Shown here in pieces: positions 44,645 to 54,156 of a stretch of DNA of 64,000 nt (position 1 is the first letter of the stretch; each line of letters begins with the position of its first letter). Source of the DNA: Oscillospiraceae bacterium (lineage in GTDB: Bacteria; Bacillota; Clostridia; Oscillospirales; Ruminococcaceae). The notes beneath the pieces were generated by a model. That model was not told where the DNA came from. It did not search any database and saw only the letters and a program-made list of their open reading frames with translations. A program made the position numbers and the translations under genes. The DNA is taken from assembly GCA_017427265.1 (NCBI GenBank), contig JAFRTG010000047.1, forward strand, positions 1-64,000, given 5' to 3'.

Positions 44645-46306
44645 ATGAGAAACATCCGAATCGGTGACTACCTCGTTGAGGAAGGTCACATCACCCCGGA
44701 GCAACTGCAGCAGGTTCTGCAGAGACAGCGCGAGTCCACCGATCAGAAAAAGTTCGGTGAGGTCATCGTCGAGATGGGCTTCATGTCCGACATCAAATTC
44801 GCGCAGGCACTGTCTGTTAAGCTGCAGGTTCCGTTCGTTGACCTGAATAATGTTGAAATTGACGGCGAAATTGCGCGTAAGGTTCCGCAGGATCTTGCAG
44901 AGCGCAACTGCGTCATCGCAATCAACCAGACCGGCCGTCGTTTAACAGTCGCCACGGATGATCCTGTCAACTTCAATATCCTCGAAGATATCAAGGTCAA
45001 GACCGGTTATGATACGATTCCGGTTCTGGCCACCAGAATGGCAATCAAGAAGGCCATCGGTAAGGCTTATCAGATGACCGACCTCGGCGATCTCGGCGTC
45101 GATACCACGCAGGGCGAAGTTCTGGACGATGAAGAGTCCAGAGACCGTGTCGAGAGTGCCCCGATCGTTAAGCTGGCAACGCAGATTGTTGAAAACGCAT
45201 TCCGTATGGAAGCAACGGATATTCATATCGAGCCGTTTGATAAGTACACGCAGATCCGTGTCCGTGTCAACGGTGACCTGACAACCCTGATGAATGTTTC
45301 CAGTAATGTCCAGAATCAGCTCTCCACCCGTCTGAAGCTGATCTCCGGCATGAACATCGCAGAAAAGCGTATCCCGCAGGACGGCCGTTTCTCCCAGACG
45401 GTTGACGGCATTCCGCTGGACGTCCGTGTTTCTTCTCTGCCGATGGTTCACGGTGAAAAGATCGTTATCCGAATTCTCTCCACCGGCGCCATCAAGACCC
45501 GAGGCCTGCACGAGCTCGGTATGTCGGATTACAACTTCCGCCTGTTCGAGAGCATGATCAAGTGCCCGCACGGTGTTATCCTCGTTACCGGCCCGACCGG
45601 TTCCGGTAAGTCCACTACGCTTTATGCAGCGCTCGGCGCAATCGCAAGACCGGAAGTCAACGTCGTTACGGTTGAGGACCCGGTTGAAAAGCAGATGGAC
45701 GGCATCAACCAGTGCCAGATCAATGTTAAGTCCGGTATGACCTTCCCGGCGGCGCTTCGTTCGATTCTCCGTCAGGACCCGGATATCATCATGATCGGTG
45801 AGATGCGTGACGGTGAAACCGCAGAAATCGGTATCCGTGCTGCTATCACCGGCCACCTCGTTCTTTCCACGCTGCATACCAACGATGCTGCATCGACGAT
45901 CGTCCGTCTGATCGACATGGGCATCCCGGCATACATGGTCGCTTCCTCGCTGATCGGCGTTGTTGCACAGCGTCTGGTCAAGGTGCTCTGCCCGAAGTGC
46001 AGAAAGCAGAGAATGTCTACCGAGGAAGAAAATGAACTCATGCATATTGATCATTCCGTTCCGATTTACGATGCGGTCGGCTGCAATGAGTGCGGCGGCG
46101 GCTATCGCGGACGTACTGCTATTCACGAGATCATTCACTGCACCGGCAATATTTCTACGCTGATCGCAAACGGCGCAAGTACCGAGCAGCTGGAATCCAC
46201 TGCGCGTGCAAACGGTACCAAGCTGCTGCGTGACAACGTCGCAGACCTCGTCCAGCAGGGTGTTACCACGATGGATGAGCTGATCCGTGTTACATACGCG
46301 GTTTAA
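44645..46306 (+). CDS. pilB: PilB/GspE pilus extension ATPase
   Basis: 553 residues. N-terminal MshEN-type domain (IRIGDYLVEEGHITPEQL), Walker A GPTGSGKST near residue 316, Asp and Walker B boxes (IIMIGEMRDGETAEI), His box (STLHTNDA), and a C-terminal zinc site (CPKC...CNEC). This is the extension motor. ATG at 44645 follows TTTGGAGG. Confidence 0.94.
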   Translation: MRNIRIGDYLVEEGHITPEQLQQVLQRQRESTDQKKFGEVIVEMGFMSDIKFAQALSVKLQVPFVDLNNVEIDGEIARKVPQDLAERNCVIAINQTGRRLTVATDDPVNFNILEDIKVKTGYDTIPVLATRMAIKKAIGKAYQMTDLGDLGVDTTQGEVLDDEESRDRVESAPIVKLATQIVENAFRMEATDIHIEPFDKYTQIRVRVNGDLTTLMNVSSNVQNQLSTRLKLISGMNIAEKRIPQDGRFSQTVDGIPLDVRVSSLPMVHGEKIVIRILSTGAIKTRGLHELGMSDYNFRLFESMIKCPHGVILVTGPTGSGKSTTLYAALGAIARPEVNVVTVEDPVEKQMDGINQCQINVKSGMTFPAALRSILRQDPDIIMIGEMRDGETAEIGIRAAITGHLVLSTLHTNDAASTIVRLIDMGIPAYMVASSLIGVVAQRLVKVLCPKCRKQRMSTEEENELMHIDHSVPIYDAVGCNECGGGYRGRTAIHEIIHCTGNISTLIANGASTEQLESTARANGTKLLRDNVADLVQQGVTTMDELIRVTYAV

Positions 46307-46336
46307 TCGCGGAATGGAAGAAAGGGAGGACCTATT

Positions 46337-47446
46337 ATGCCTACGATTGTTATCAATAAGATTCTGGACGATGTCCGTGCGCTCGGCTGTTCTGACTTGC
46401 ATTTCACAGTCGGTATCAACCCGGTTGTCCGTCTGCACGGCCAGCTCCGTAAAATGAGCAGCTATCCGGAAATGACGGATGAAATGATCGCTGAGATCGT
46501 TGAGCAGATGACCAATGAGCAGCAGCGTAAGAACGTAACCAAGCGGATCGACACGGACTTCTCCTATACGACCCGTGCAGGCTTCCGTCACCGCTGCAAC
46601 ATCTTCTATCAGCGTGAGCATCTGGCTGTTGCCATCCGTCTGCTCCGCAACGATATCCCGACGCTGGACGATCTGTTCATGCCGCCTGTCATGGCTGAAT
46701 TTGCAATGCGTCCGCGTGGCCTTGTTCTCATCACCGGCCCGACCGGTTCCGGTAAGTCCACTACGCTCGCCGGCATGATTGACTATGTCAACTGCAACAA
46801 GAGCGCACACGTCATCACCATCGAGGACCCGATCGAGTATGTGCACGAGCACAAGCGCTGCATGGTCAACCAGCGTGAGGTCGGCTCTGACGTTCCGAAC
46901 TTCGCAATGGCGCTGAGAGCTGCGCTCCGTGAAGACCCGGACGTTATCCTCGTCGGCGAAATGCGTGACTTTGAGACCATTCAGGCTGCAATTACGGCAG
47001 CTGAAACCGGTCACCTTGTTTTCTCGACCCTTCATACAACCTCCGCACCGGACACCATCAACCGTATCATCGACGTGTATCCGGAGCACCAGCAGGTGCA
47101 GATTCGTACACAGCTTGCAAACGTGCTTGTCGGCGTCGTCTCGCAGACGCTGCTGCCGCTCAAGAACGGTACAGGCCGTATCGCAGCAATGGAGATCCTG
47201 AACGTCACAGACGCAATCTCCGCCATGATCCGTGAGGGTAAGATTCACCTGATCCTCAGCTCGATCCAGGCCGGTAAGGCACACGGCATGATGTGCCTTG
47301 ACCAGGAGCTCGCACGTCTGGTCAAGAATAATACCGTCAATGAGATCGACGCACTGGAGAAGTGCCAGGATAAGACCGAGTTCTATCGTTATCTGACAGC
47401 GATGGGCGGCCAGTCGATCATCACCAGAGAAGGCGTAATTGCATGA
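46337..47446 (+). CDS. pilT: PilT pilus retraction ATPase
   Basis: 369 residues, Walker A GPTGSGKST near residue 134, Walker B VILVGEMRDFETI, His box STLHTTSAPDTI and the PilT marker AIRLLRND. It supplies retraction, so the system probably makes dynamic pili, not only a pseudopilus. 30 bp after pilB with GGGAGG upstream; same transcript. Confidence 0.94.
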   Translation: MPTIVINKILDDVRALGCSDLHFTVGINPVVRLHGQLRKMSSYPEMTDEMIAEIVEQMTNEQQRKNVTKRIDTDFSYTTRAGFRHRCNIFYQREHLAVAIRLLRNDIPTLDDLFMPPVMAEFAMRPRGLVLITGPTGSGKSTTLAGMIDYVNCNKSAHVITIEDPIEYVHEHKRCMVNQREVGSDVPNFAMALRAALREDPDVILVGEMRDFETIQAAITAAETGHLVFSTLHTTSAPDTINRIIDVYPEHQQVQIRTQLANVLVGVVSQTLLPLKNGTGRIAAMEILNVTDAISAMIREGKIHLILSSIQAGKAHGMMCLDQELARLVKNNTVNEIDALEKCQDKTEFYRYLTAMGGQSIITREGVIA

Positions 47447-47453
47447 TTTAACA

Positions 47454-47486
47454 GAATCCCTTCGGTTCGCCGGAGGGATTCTTTGT
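47454..47486 (+). terminator. Terminator after pilT
   Basis: GAATCCCTTCGG / CCGGAGGGATTC with TTCG loop followed by TTTGTT. The rest of the 335-bp gap to the major pilin gene is AT-rich and holds only the promoter below. Confidence 0.88.
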
Positions 47487-47652
47487 TAAACGCTGCATAA
47501 TTTACTGAATTAAATATGGGTGTGAACCTTATGAATATTTACAGATGTGTAACTCTATTTGTACATTATGCCGAAAACGATACGCAAAAATCGGCCGAAA
47601 AATTCGGTTTCGTAAAAGTTTGTTCACAATTCAGAAATATTGCGGAAAACAC

Positions 47653-47681
47653 TTGACATTTTCCTTTGGTTATGTTATACT
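47653..47681 (+). promoter_or_regulatory. Strong promoter of the major pilin gene
   Basis: TTGACA (47653-47658, consensus) and TATACT (47676-47681), 17-bp spacer, about 100 bases before the pilin start. This suggests higher expression than the rest of the locus. Confidence 0.85.
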
Positions 47682-47782
47682 AAGACCATGGAAAGCAAAT
47701 ACCGCGTTTGACGTCGACGGGGTTTTGCAAATCCGATCAAAAAGCAGGAAAACTGCTAAAGTTTCTGAGGAGGTTATTTATC

Positions 47783-48280
47783 ATGAAAAAGAAAGGCTTT
47801 ACCCTTATTGAGCTGATCGTTGTTATCGCGATCATCGGCGTTCTGGCTGCTATCCTGATCCCGGCAATGCTTGGCTACATCAAGCGTTCCAAGATCACCA
47901 CTGCAAACTCTGCAGCGAAGGAGATCATGACAGCTGCTACTTCCGCAATCACTGACCTCGATTCTGAGGATCGTAACATTCTGAGCGTTAGTGATATTTC
48001 TGCAGCAACAGGTTCTTCTTGGAGAACTTCGACTGATGCTTCCAACATCAACAACCGTTTCCAGTACAAGGTTTACACCTACTTCTCTGATATTCTGAAG
48101 CTCACTTCGGTTTCTATCGACCTGAATAACGGTAACCCGGTTGCTGTTGCGGTTCTGAACGGCCAGTATCCTGGCACCAACCCGCACCAGATGAGCGTTG
48201 ATGATTTCGATCAGAAAACGACTTGGACCATTGCTCAGGCTCTGTCTTATGCAGGTTCTGGCACTGTTCCGTCGACCTAA
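47783..48280 (+). CDS. pilA: Type IV major pilin precursor
   Basis: 165 residues. Leader MKKKG|FTLIELIVVIAIIGVL with Glu at +5 and the long pilin helix up to KITTANSAAKEIM, then a compact head. It has its own consensus promoter and terminator, as expected of the most abundant subunit. TGAGGAGG lies before the ATG. Ruminococcus albus uses a pilin-like protein for cellulose adhesion; whether this one does is not shown. Confidence 0.93.
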   Translation: MKKKGFTLIELIVVIAIIGVLAAILIPAMLGYIKRSKITTANSAAKEIMTAATSAITDLDSEDRNILSVSDISAATGSSWRTSTDASNINNRFQYKVYTYFSDILKLTSVSIDLNNGNPVAVAVLNGQYPGTNPHQMSVDDFDQKTTWTIAQALSYAGSGTVPST

Positions 48281-48320
48281 TTTCACTTGAATAGGGTGCT
48301 ATTAGTAACTGAATGAATGA

Positions 48321-48350
48321 GAAAGCCCCCTGAACTGGGGGCTTTCTTGT
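48321..48350 (+). terminator. Terminator after the first pilin
   Basis: GAAAGCCCCC / GGGGGCTTTC with a 6-nt loop followed by TTGT. Confidence 0.85.
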
Positions 48351-48408
48351 GTAAAGAGAATTTGTTAAAAAGTAATTTGCATTAGGACAGTATAGAGAGG
48401 TATGAAAG

Positions 48409-48942
48409 ATGAAGAGGAAAGGATTTACACTGATTGAACTGATTGTCGTTGTTGCGATTATCGGCGTGCTCACTGCAATCCTGATCCCTGCACTGACGGG
48501 TTATGCTCGGAGAGCCAAAATAACATCTTCCAATCAATCTGCCAAAAGTATTTATAACGGCATAAACCTCGCAATCACGGAACTGTCAGCGGCTGATATT
48601 TCAGTTGCACATTTAAATGGGTCAAAAATCACTTTTACCGGTGAAGAAGTACAGGCGATTGTTGATGAGCATCTTACATTACGCGATGCAACAACGCAGG
48701 CAAATATTACGAAATTGTTGTATTCAAAAGCATATCAGTATTTCTCATCTATTGTGGAGGTTGATAGCTTCACATATATGTTGGTTCAAGAGCAGTGTTT
48801 TGCTGTTGGTACGCTTATGAACATTTATCCTGGTTCTTATCCGATTGCAATTGGTCCGGATGATTATGAGGAAGTTCTTAAACACGGTGAGATATGGACT
48901 TCGCTCATTGCAATCGAGTATTCGACCGGTGAGCGTCCGTAA
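48409..48942 (+). CDS. Second type IV pilin precursor
   Basis: 177 residues, leader MKRKG|FTLIELIVVVAIIGVL, sharing the helix with the first pilin but with a different head (DISVAHLNGSKITFTGEE). Its codon use looks more AT-rich than its neighbour (many AAA/ATT/GAT codons), suggesting a different history. It follows the terminator of the first pilin; no clear promoter of its own is seen, so it is probably expressed at a lower level by read-through. Confidence 0.88.
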   Translation: MKRKGFTLIELIVVVAIIGVLTAILIPALTGYARRAKITSSNQSAKSIYNGINLAITELSAADISVAHLNGSKITFTGEEVQAIVDEHLTLRDATTQANITKLLYSKAYQYFSSIVEVDSFTYMLVQEQCFAVGTLMNIYPGSYPIAIGPDDYEEVLKHGEIWTSLIAIEYSTGERP

Positions 48943-48963
48943 TTCGTGAACAAGTTCAAATGA

Positions 48964-49034
48964 AGGGCATCCGAAAGGGTGCCTTTTCGCGTATACAGAA
49001 TAATCCCGCCTGTTGTGCAAACAGACGGGATTTT
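48964..49034. terminator. Two terminators between the pilin and convergent membrane gene
   Basis: GGCATCC-GAAA-GGGTGCC-TTTT (48967-48988, + strand) and AATCCCGCCTGTT / AACAGACGGGATT (49002-49033, for the minus-strand gene). Confidence 0.8.
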
Positions 49035-49037
49035 GTG

Positions 49038-51236
49038 TTATCTCCAGAATTCAAACAGTCTTGCGAAGGTCATAGCCTTTGCCTGCCAGTCGATCGGGAA
49101 GAGCGAATCGGGCGGGTTGTAGCTCCAGAGCTGTACGAAGTTCATGGCCAGACTCAGTATTCCGGCGCCGATCATAACGCTGTTGAGATGGCGCTGCGTG
49201 TTTTCCTTGCAGCGGCTGTAGATCAGGAACGAGATAATCAGTGCACCGAGAATCATCTGCCATGCGAAGTCCACGCAATAGCGCGTACCGTAGCCGCTTT
49301 CCCAGATCGAGAAGATGATGACGAACGGGCAGATGACGCAGACCGCAGCAATCAGAATCGCGTAGAGCCGCTTCCACGGGCTGTCAGAGAGACAATAAGC
49401 ATGTTTTGCCTTGCAGTATGCAGTGATGGGCAATGCGCGCCACAGAAGACCCATAGCAGCGCCGGTTGCGAGGAAATAGTAGCCGTTGGGGTTGAAGGTT
49501 TTTGCGCCCTCTGCGAACATAAACGGAAAATGTTCCGTGAAGTTCGGGTAGGCGAGGATGTAGCTGTAAATGCCGAGCAGTGCGAAGTGCGTGTGATACT
49601 GTGCGTTGATAAAATCGTTGATGGTCAGCGAATACTGAATGCCGAAGTCCAGCGGATTGCCGAAGCGCACCCAGTTGTACCAGATCTGAATGGAGCCGAT
49701 CACGGCGAACGGCACCAGCGAGCACAGCAGATAGGGGAGATAATACTTGACAGTCGGTTTTGTGTCCTTTTCTTTTTCGGGCGGGATGAACTGTCCTTTC
49801 AGCTTGCGGAAGCCGGCGTAAATAAAGATCAGCGCGCAGATGCAGTAAACTGCGAGCGTCGGGCGGCTGAGTACGCCCATGCTCAGACAGGCGGCCGAGA
49901 CGGCCATGCGCCAGTTGATGATTTTGCCGTCTCCGATGACGTTGGCGCTCATCAGAAAGTATGCGCCTGCGGTGACGAACAGGAATCCGGAAACCTGCGC
50001 AATCTCGTAGAAATTCGCGTAGTAGAAATTGAAGAAAACACCGGTTGACATCTGCATAATGGCCAGACCGATCAGTACCAGCGATGCCGGAATTTTGCGG
50101 AAGAATTTGTCGATGAAGCACAGATAGAATTTGCTCAGGAAGATGATGCCGAATATGCCGAACAGCCAGACCGCCCAGCAGGACGGGAAGTAGTAGCCGG
50201 TGATTGCGTGATACGGCAGAAACAGGATCAGAACCGGCGCGATGCCGTAATAGGAATAGTATTTACCTTCAAAGAGCAGATGATCCCACGGATAGTAGCC
50301 GACGCCGTCGCGCTGACTGCCGTCATAGGGGTTATCCAGTGCGAGCAGATCGGGGTTGGACGGCAAATCCAGATCAACGCGGCCGGCCTCAAACGCATCG
50401 ACAATCTCCTGTGAGATCTGGTTGCCGTAGGTCGATTTCAGATCCGCGGAGATGCTGTGCGAAGAATTCTGATAGCGCGCCATATTGGTCAGGAACAGCG
50501 CGAGTGCAACCAGACATCCGGTGAACACCCATGCAATATTCCGTGCGGGCTGCCGGATTTCGCTGTAGCTGCGGCGGAGCAGGGCGGGGTGGGCGAGCGC
50601 GTAAACGATCAGGGCGCCGCCGAACAGGATCAGCAGTCGCAGCAGCGAGAAATGCAGCCCGATCGGCTTGTTGATCTCGATGCTGTCGATCGTGACGGAT
50701 TCGCCGTCCTCAGAATCGAAGCTGAGCTGCAGGTCGGAAACCGTACCGGAGAAATTGCACGGAACCGTTTCGCTCCGCTTGTTTCCACGGATGGTCTGCA
50801 CGGACGCGATGCCGTAGCGGTAATTGTTGGAATATGTCGTGTCCTTGATATCGACGCTGAAGTACATGGTGCTTTTCTTCGACGACCAGCCGTGCACCGA
50901 GAGCGTGCCGACCGGCGTGTTCAGCCCTTCAAACGTGATAACGGAGTGGCCGTTTTCGGGGTTCATCTTGCTGACCGCGTTGTAATTCTGGGTTTGCGCC
51001 GTGGTCATATCGAGCACGCGGTGCGGATAGTCCCCGAAATACAGATGCGTCATATTGAGGTTGAATACGAAGATTTCGAGGAACAGGCATACGGCAAGTG
51101 CGCGGATAGCAAACGCGGCGTGTTCAGCGAATTTGCCGCATTTACTTCGGAATTTCTCCTTCTTTGTGAAATGCCATGCTGCCCAGAGCCCGCCGCATCC
51201 GAGCGCCAGCAGCAGGACGAACAAAACTGCCTTCAT
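49038..51236 (-). CDS. Large polytopic membrane protein, GT-C glycosyltransferase-like
   Basis: About 732 residues with roughly a dozen membrane helices and an outside loop of about 130 residues near the N-terminus (MTTAQTQNYNAVSKMNPENG, GLNTPVGTLSVHGWSSKKS). The helical bundle with short outside loops (for example NPYDGSQRDGVGYYPWDHLL) resembles GT-C fold lipid-linked-sugar glycosyltransferases or O-antigen-type polymer proteins. No Asp-rich motif is certain. The ATG at 51236 has AAAAGGAG upstream and is preferred over an earlier in-frame start. Function is only suggested. Confidence 0.65.
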   Translation of the reverse strand: MKAVLFVLLLALGCGGLWAAWHFTKKEKFRSKCGKFAEHAAFAIRALAVCLFLEIFVFNLNMTHLYFGDYPHRVLDMTTAQTQNYNAVSKMNPENGHSVITFEGLNTPVGTLSVHGWSSKKSTMYFSVDIKDTTYSNNYRYGIASVQTIRGNKRSETVPCNFSGTVSDLQLSFDSEDGESVTIDSIEINKPIGLHFSLLRLLILFGGALIVYALAHPALLRRSYSEIRQPARNIAWVFTGCLVALALFLTNMARYQNSSHSISADLKSTYGNQISQEIVDAFEAGRVDLDLPSNPDLLALDNPYDGSQRDGVGYYPWDHLLFEGKYYSYYGIAPVLILFLPYHAITGYYFPSCWAVWLFGIFGIIFLSKFYLCFIDKFFRKIPASLVLIGLAIMQMSTGVFFNFYYANFYEIAQVSGFLFVTAGAYFLMSANVIGDGKIINWRMAVSAACLSMGVLSRPTLAVYCICALIFIYAGFRKLKGQFIPPEKEKDTKPTVKYYLPYLLCSLVPFAVIGSIQIWYNWVRFGNPLDFGIQYSLTINDFINAQYHTHFALLGIYSYILAYPNFTEHFPFMFAEGAKTFNPNGYYFLATGAAMGLLWRALPITAYCKAKHAYCLSDSPWKRLYAILIAAVCVICPFVIIFSIWESGYGTRYCVDFAWQMILGALIISFLIYSRCKENTQRHLNSVMIGAGILSLAMNFVQLWSYNPPDSLFPIDWQAKAMTFARLFEFWR

Positions 51237-51379
51237 ATCATTCTCCTTTTCGGTTTTTGATAGGGTCATACCCTTTTTATTTTATCATAATCGCATGGAC
51301 AAGAGATGAACGAAATATGTCCGAACTATGAACGAACCTTTCTGCCACAGCTTGTCAAAAAAGTAGTATCTCCGATGGA

Positions 51380-51815
51380 TTTATAATGGGGCTTCGCCCC
51401 AAACTCCACCAAAGGGATAGCATCCCTTTGGAATCCCGCGATATAAAATGAAGAAAACACATCACGATTTCTGTCCGGAACGTCAAGGCAGACAAAATAA
51501 AAGTTTCGCTCAAGCCTTTTCAAGGGCGAAAGTTATGCACAAGGACTTAAATCGCCCAAAACTAAAGTTTTTGGTCGAGCTTTTTTCAAAAAGCTCGCGG
51601 GTTCTTAGGGCAGAGCCCTAAGTCGCTCACCGCAGTGAGCGACCCCCCTGCGTTCAAGAGCTCCGCAAGGGGTGAATTGCCGCAAAGCGGCAAGAGGGGA
51701 CGCCCTGCGATAGAGGGCATCCCCTTTATTGATACCACTTTTTCTACAGTTAAAGGCGCCGATTTCAACAATCAGCGCCTTTATGCGATATTCAAATGAG
51801 CTCCGGGGATGCGAT
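51380..51815. other. Hairpin-rich noncoding stretch
   Basis: The 613-bp gap between two minus-strand genes has no convincing gene. It is dense in short perfect inverted repeats: AAAGGGAT/ATCCCTTT, GAGCTTTTT/AAAAAGCTC, CTTAGGGC/GCCCTAAG, GTCGCTCAC/GTGAGCGAC, TTGCCGC/GCGGCAA, GGGGACGCCCT/AGAGGGCATCCCC and AAAGGCGC/GCGCCTTT. One of these presumably ends the upstream transcript; the rest look like a small-repeat array or a decayed element. Open frames here (for example 51326-51523) lack ribosome sites. Confidence 0.7.
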
Positions 51816-51849
51816 CCCCCTTTCCGATCCGTCGGGAATCCCACTATCC

Positions 51850-53823
51850 TCACTTTTTCGGAGCAAGCTCCTCGGCGGAAATGAGTCTGGTGATGAACTT
51901 CAGGATCTTGGTGACGTCCTCCAGCTCGACCTGCTTTGTGCCGTTTGTGACAGAAGCATTCGAGATACCGGTTTCGGTAATCTTCGCAGTGGAATCACCG
52001 CTGATGAATTTGCAGATCAGAACCGCATCAGAAACGTCAACCGTGCCGTCGCAGTTTGCATCGCCCCATTTCATGCCGTCCTGTGAATTGGTGGGGGATT
52101 CTTTGCCGCCACGCTCAGTGGTCACGGAGCCGGGCTGCTCAACCGTCGGTTCGGAGGTAGTTGTCTGGCTGACGCGGTGCTCCGTCGTAGCAGTTGTCGT
52201 GACGGTTGTTCTGGTGGTTGTCGGCTGCGTTGAGACGGATGTGGTCACAGTCGTTGTGGTCGAAACCTTTGTGGTCGTTGTCGGCTGTGCGGTAGTCGTT
52301 GTCGGCTGTGCAGTCGTGGTGACCTGCTGCTTGGTTGTGGTAGCAGGCGGATCGACGATTGTGGCCGGATTGCCCTTCGGGCCGCCGATGCGTCCGCCGT
52401 CGATGTTGCTGCCCTCGGTGTTGGCATAGCTTGCGTAGAACTCGGAGAGCGAAAGGCCGTTGCTGCCGAGCGGAACCTTGTGGTCAAGACCAATGTACTT
52501 CTTGGAGGTCTGGGTCTTCCACAGAGACTTTTCAAACAGGGAATACTTGTTGTTGTCCCAGGTCTTGAAGTCATTGCCGAGCAGACCGCCGGTATCGCCG
52601 GAGTTCGGGTTCAGGCACCAGAAGGTGTGGTTGATGTGATGCTTGACCATATAGTCACGGAGCAGGCACATCCACTGTTCGTTCTTGCCCTTGTCCATAT
52701 GGCCGCCCCATTCACCAATCAGCAGCGGAGCGATTTCTTCTTCATTGATGTAAGCCCAGGTATCGCGCCAGTAATCGTCAAGCAGGGTCTGCTCAGTGAA
52801 ATCCTTGTCGAACCATGTCTGATTGAAAACAGACGGGCCGTAGTCATGCGGCGAATAGACAATCTGCGAATTGCCGGTGCCGTCGAGCTTGATCGGCCAC
52901 TCTCTGACGCCGCGGAGGTTGCCGCCCCACCATGCGCCGATATACGGCGAATTGTCTCTGCGGTCGGCCATACCCCAGTAGTCACCTTCCATTGCGCCGC
53001 TCATGGACTGCTCAACGCCTTCAATGAAGATCAGGGCATTCGGATTCTTTTTCAGAATTGCATTTGCGCACTGTGTTGCCGCATAGGCCCAGTTGTTCTC
53101 GTCGGTGGAACCGTCCCATTTAGCGGCTTCATCGCCTTCCTGACCCTTGCCGTGCGGCTCGTTCTGCAGGTCATAGCCGAGAATGGTGTCATCGTTTGCA
53201 TAATGGCCGGCCATCCATGCGAGCGATTCGATCCACGATTCCGTGGTGACGCCTGCCTTGCCGTACCATGTATTCCAGACGTGGCCGGAGTTGTCGGAGT
53301 GCGGGCTGTGTACGTCGATAAAGCATTTCAGACCGTACTTTTTGCACTTTTCCAGCAGGATGTCAAAAATCTCCTGACTGTTCTTGATGGTCTTTCCGTC
53401 CTCTTCCAGGAAGTCAATGTTGAAGCCGTTGCTCTCATCGCCCCAGGCCTGAACGGAGCTGACCGCATTCGGTTCGCCGTTCATCCAGGAGATGATGAGC
53501 TCCGAAGAGATCGGGAAGCGGATGATGTTGATGCCGTGGTCGGCGACAGCCGAAAGGAACGGATCCGCCTCGGTGGCGTAAAGGCCGTGCGGCGCATTCT
53601 CGGAGCAGTTCAGGCCGAACCAGTTTGCGCCGGTCAGCCAGACTTCGTTGCCGTCCTTATCGAACAGGCGGCTGCCCTCGGCGTGGAGCCAGTCGTCTCC
53701 GGATTCCGCGGCGGCGGCGTGGACGGTGACAGGCTGCTGCAGGCCTTTACCCGCAAAACCGACAGTGCCTGTCGCGGTGATGATTGCTGCCATACAGAGT
53801 GACAGCATGTGCTTGTGCTTCAT
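51850..53823 (-). CDS. GH5 endoglucanase with Thr-rich linker and dockerin
   Basis: 657 residues. Signal peptide about 1-38 (ends VTVHAAAA). GH5 domain about 42-455: WLTGANWFGLNC, GINIIRFPIS, LKCFIDVHSPH, acid/base Glu in YDLQNEPHG, PHDYGPSVF, nucleophile Glu in LLIGEWGG, the pattern of GH5 subfamily 1-type cellulases. A long Thr/Pro/Gln linker (about 495-585) joins a C-terminal dockerin (WGDANCDGTVDVSDAVL; second loop weaker). Likely a cellulosomal endo-beta-1,4-glucanase. Closely similar to the gene at 54157-56049. Confidence 0.94.
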   Translation of the reverse strand: MKHKHMLSLCMAAIITATGTVGFAGKGLQQPVTVHAAAAESGDDWLHAEGSRLFDKDGNEVWLTGANWFGLNCSENAPHGLYATEADPFLSAVADHGINIIRFPISSELIISWMNGEPNAVSSVQAWGDESNGFNIDFLEEDGKTIKNSQEIFDILLEKCKKYGLKCFIDVHSPHSDNSGHVWNTWYGKAGVTTESWIESLAWMAGHYANDDTILGYDLQNEPHGKGQEGDEAAKWDGSTDENNWAYAATQCANAILKKNPNALIFIEGVEQSMSGAMEGDYWGMADRRDNSPYIGAWWGGNLRGVREWPIKLDGTGNSQIVYSPHDYGPSVFNQTWFDKDFTEQTLLDDYWRDTWAYINEEEIAPLLIGEWGGHMDKGKNEQWMCLLRDYMVKHHINHTFWCLNPNSGDTGGLLGNDFKTWDNNKYSLFEKSLWKTQTSKKYIGLDHKVPLGSNGLSLSEFYASYANTEGSNIDGGRIGGPKGNPATIVDPPATTTKQQVTTTAQPTTTTAQPTTTTKVSTTTTVTTSVSTQPTTTRTTVTTTATTEHRVSQTTTSEPTVEQPGSVTTERGGKESPTNSQDGMKWGDANCDGTVDVSDAVLICKFISGDSTAKITETGISNASVTNGTKQVELEDVTKILKFITRLISAEELAPKK

Positions 53824-53984
53824 GGTGGTATTCCCCCTCGTTTATTTCCGTGCGGGTGCACGGATGATGAACGGCACTTGAAATGGTATCCGCAGGCCCT
53901 CTAAACTGCGGACACCGTACCGTTTGAACCGTGATTGAAAACATGGTGATAAATTTTTGTCAGTTTTCACATTATGGCATCATA

Positions 53985-53990
53985 ATTATA
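53985..53990 (-). promoter_or_regulatory. -10 box of the first GH5/dockerin gene
   Basis: TATAAT on the minus strand in an AT-rich gap of 333 bp; no good -35 is seen, so an activator may be needed. The transcript would have a leader of about 155 nt. Confidence 0.4.
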
Positions 53991-54077
53991 CCATATGTAC
54001 ATGAACAAACTATAGACAAATTGTGTATTTTTTGCGAACTGCCGCAAATAATAGGGATATAAATTGAAAACAGCGCA

Positions 54078-54112
54078 AAAAGAACCCATCCTTGTGCCGG
54101 ATGGGTTCTTTT
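54078..54112. terminator. Terminator after the second GH5/dockerin gene
   Basis: AAAAGAACCCATCC / GGATGGGTTCTTTT, 14-bp perfect arms with a 7-nt loop, A/T tracts on both sides. Confidence 0.9.
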
Positions 54113-54156
54113 GAATATACATATTGTATATTAGTCAGGAATTATTGCAATGCAGC

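Noticed and set aside
51326-51523. 65-codon frame and others in the hairpin-rich gap
   Set aside because: No ribosome sites and the frames run through inverted repeats.
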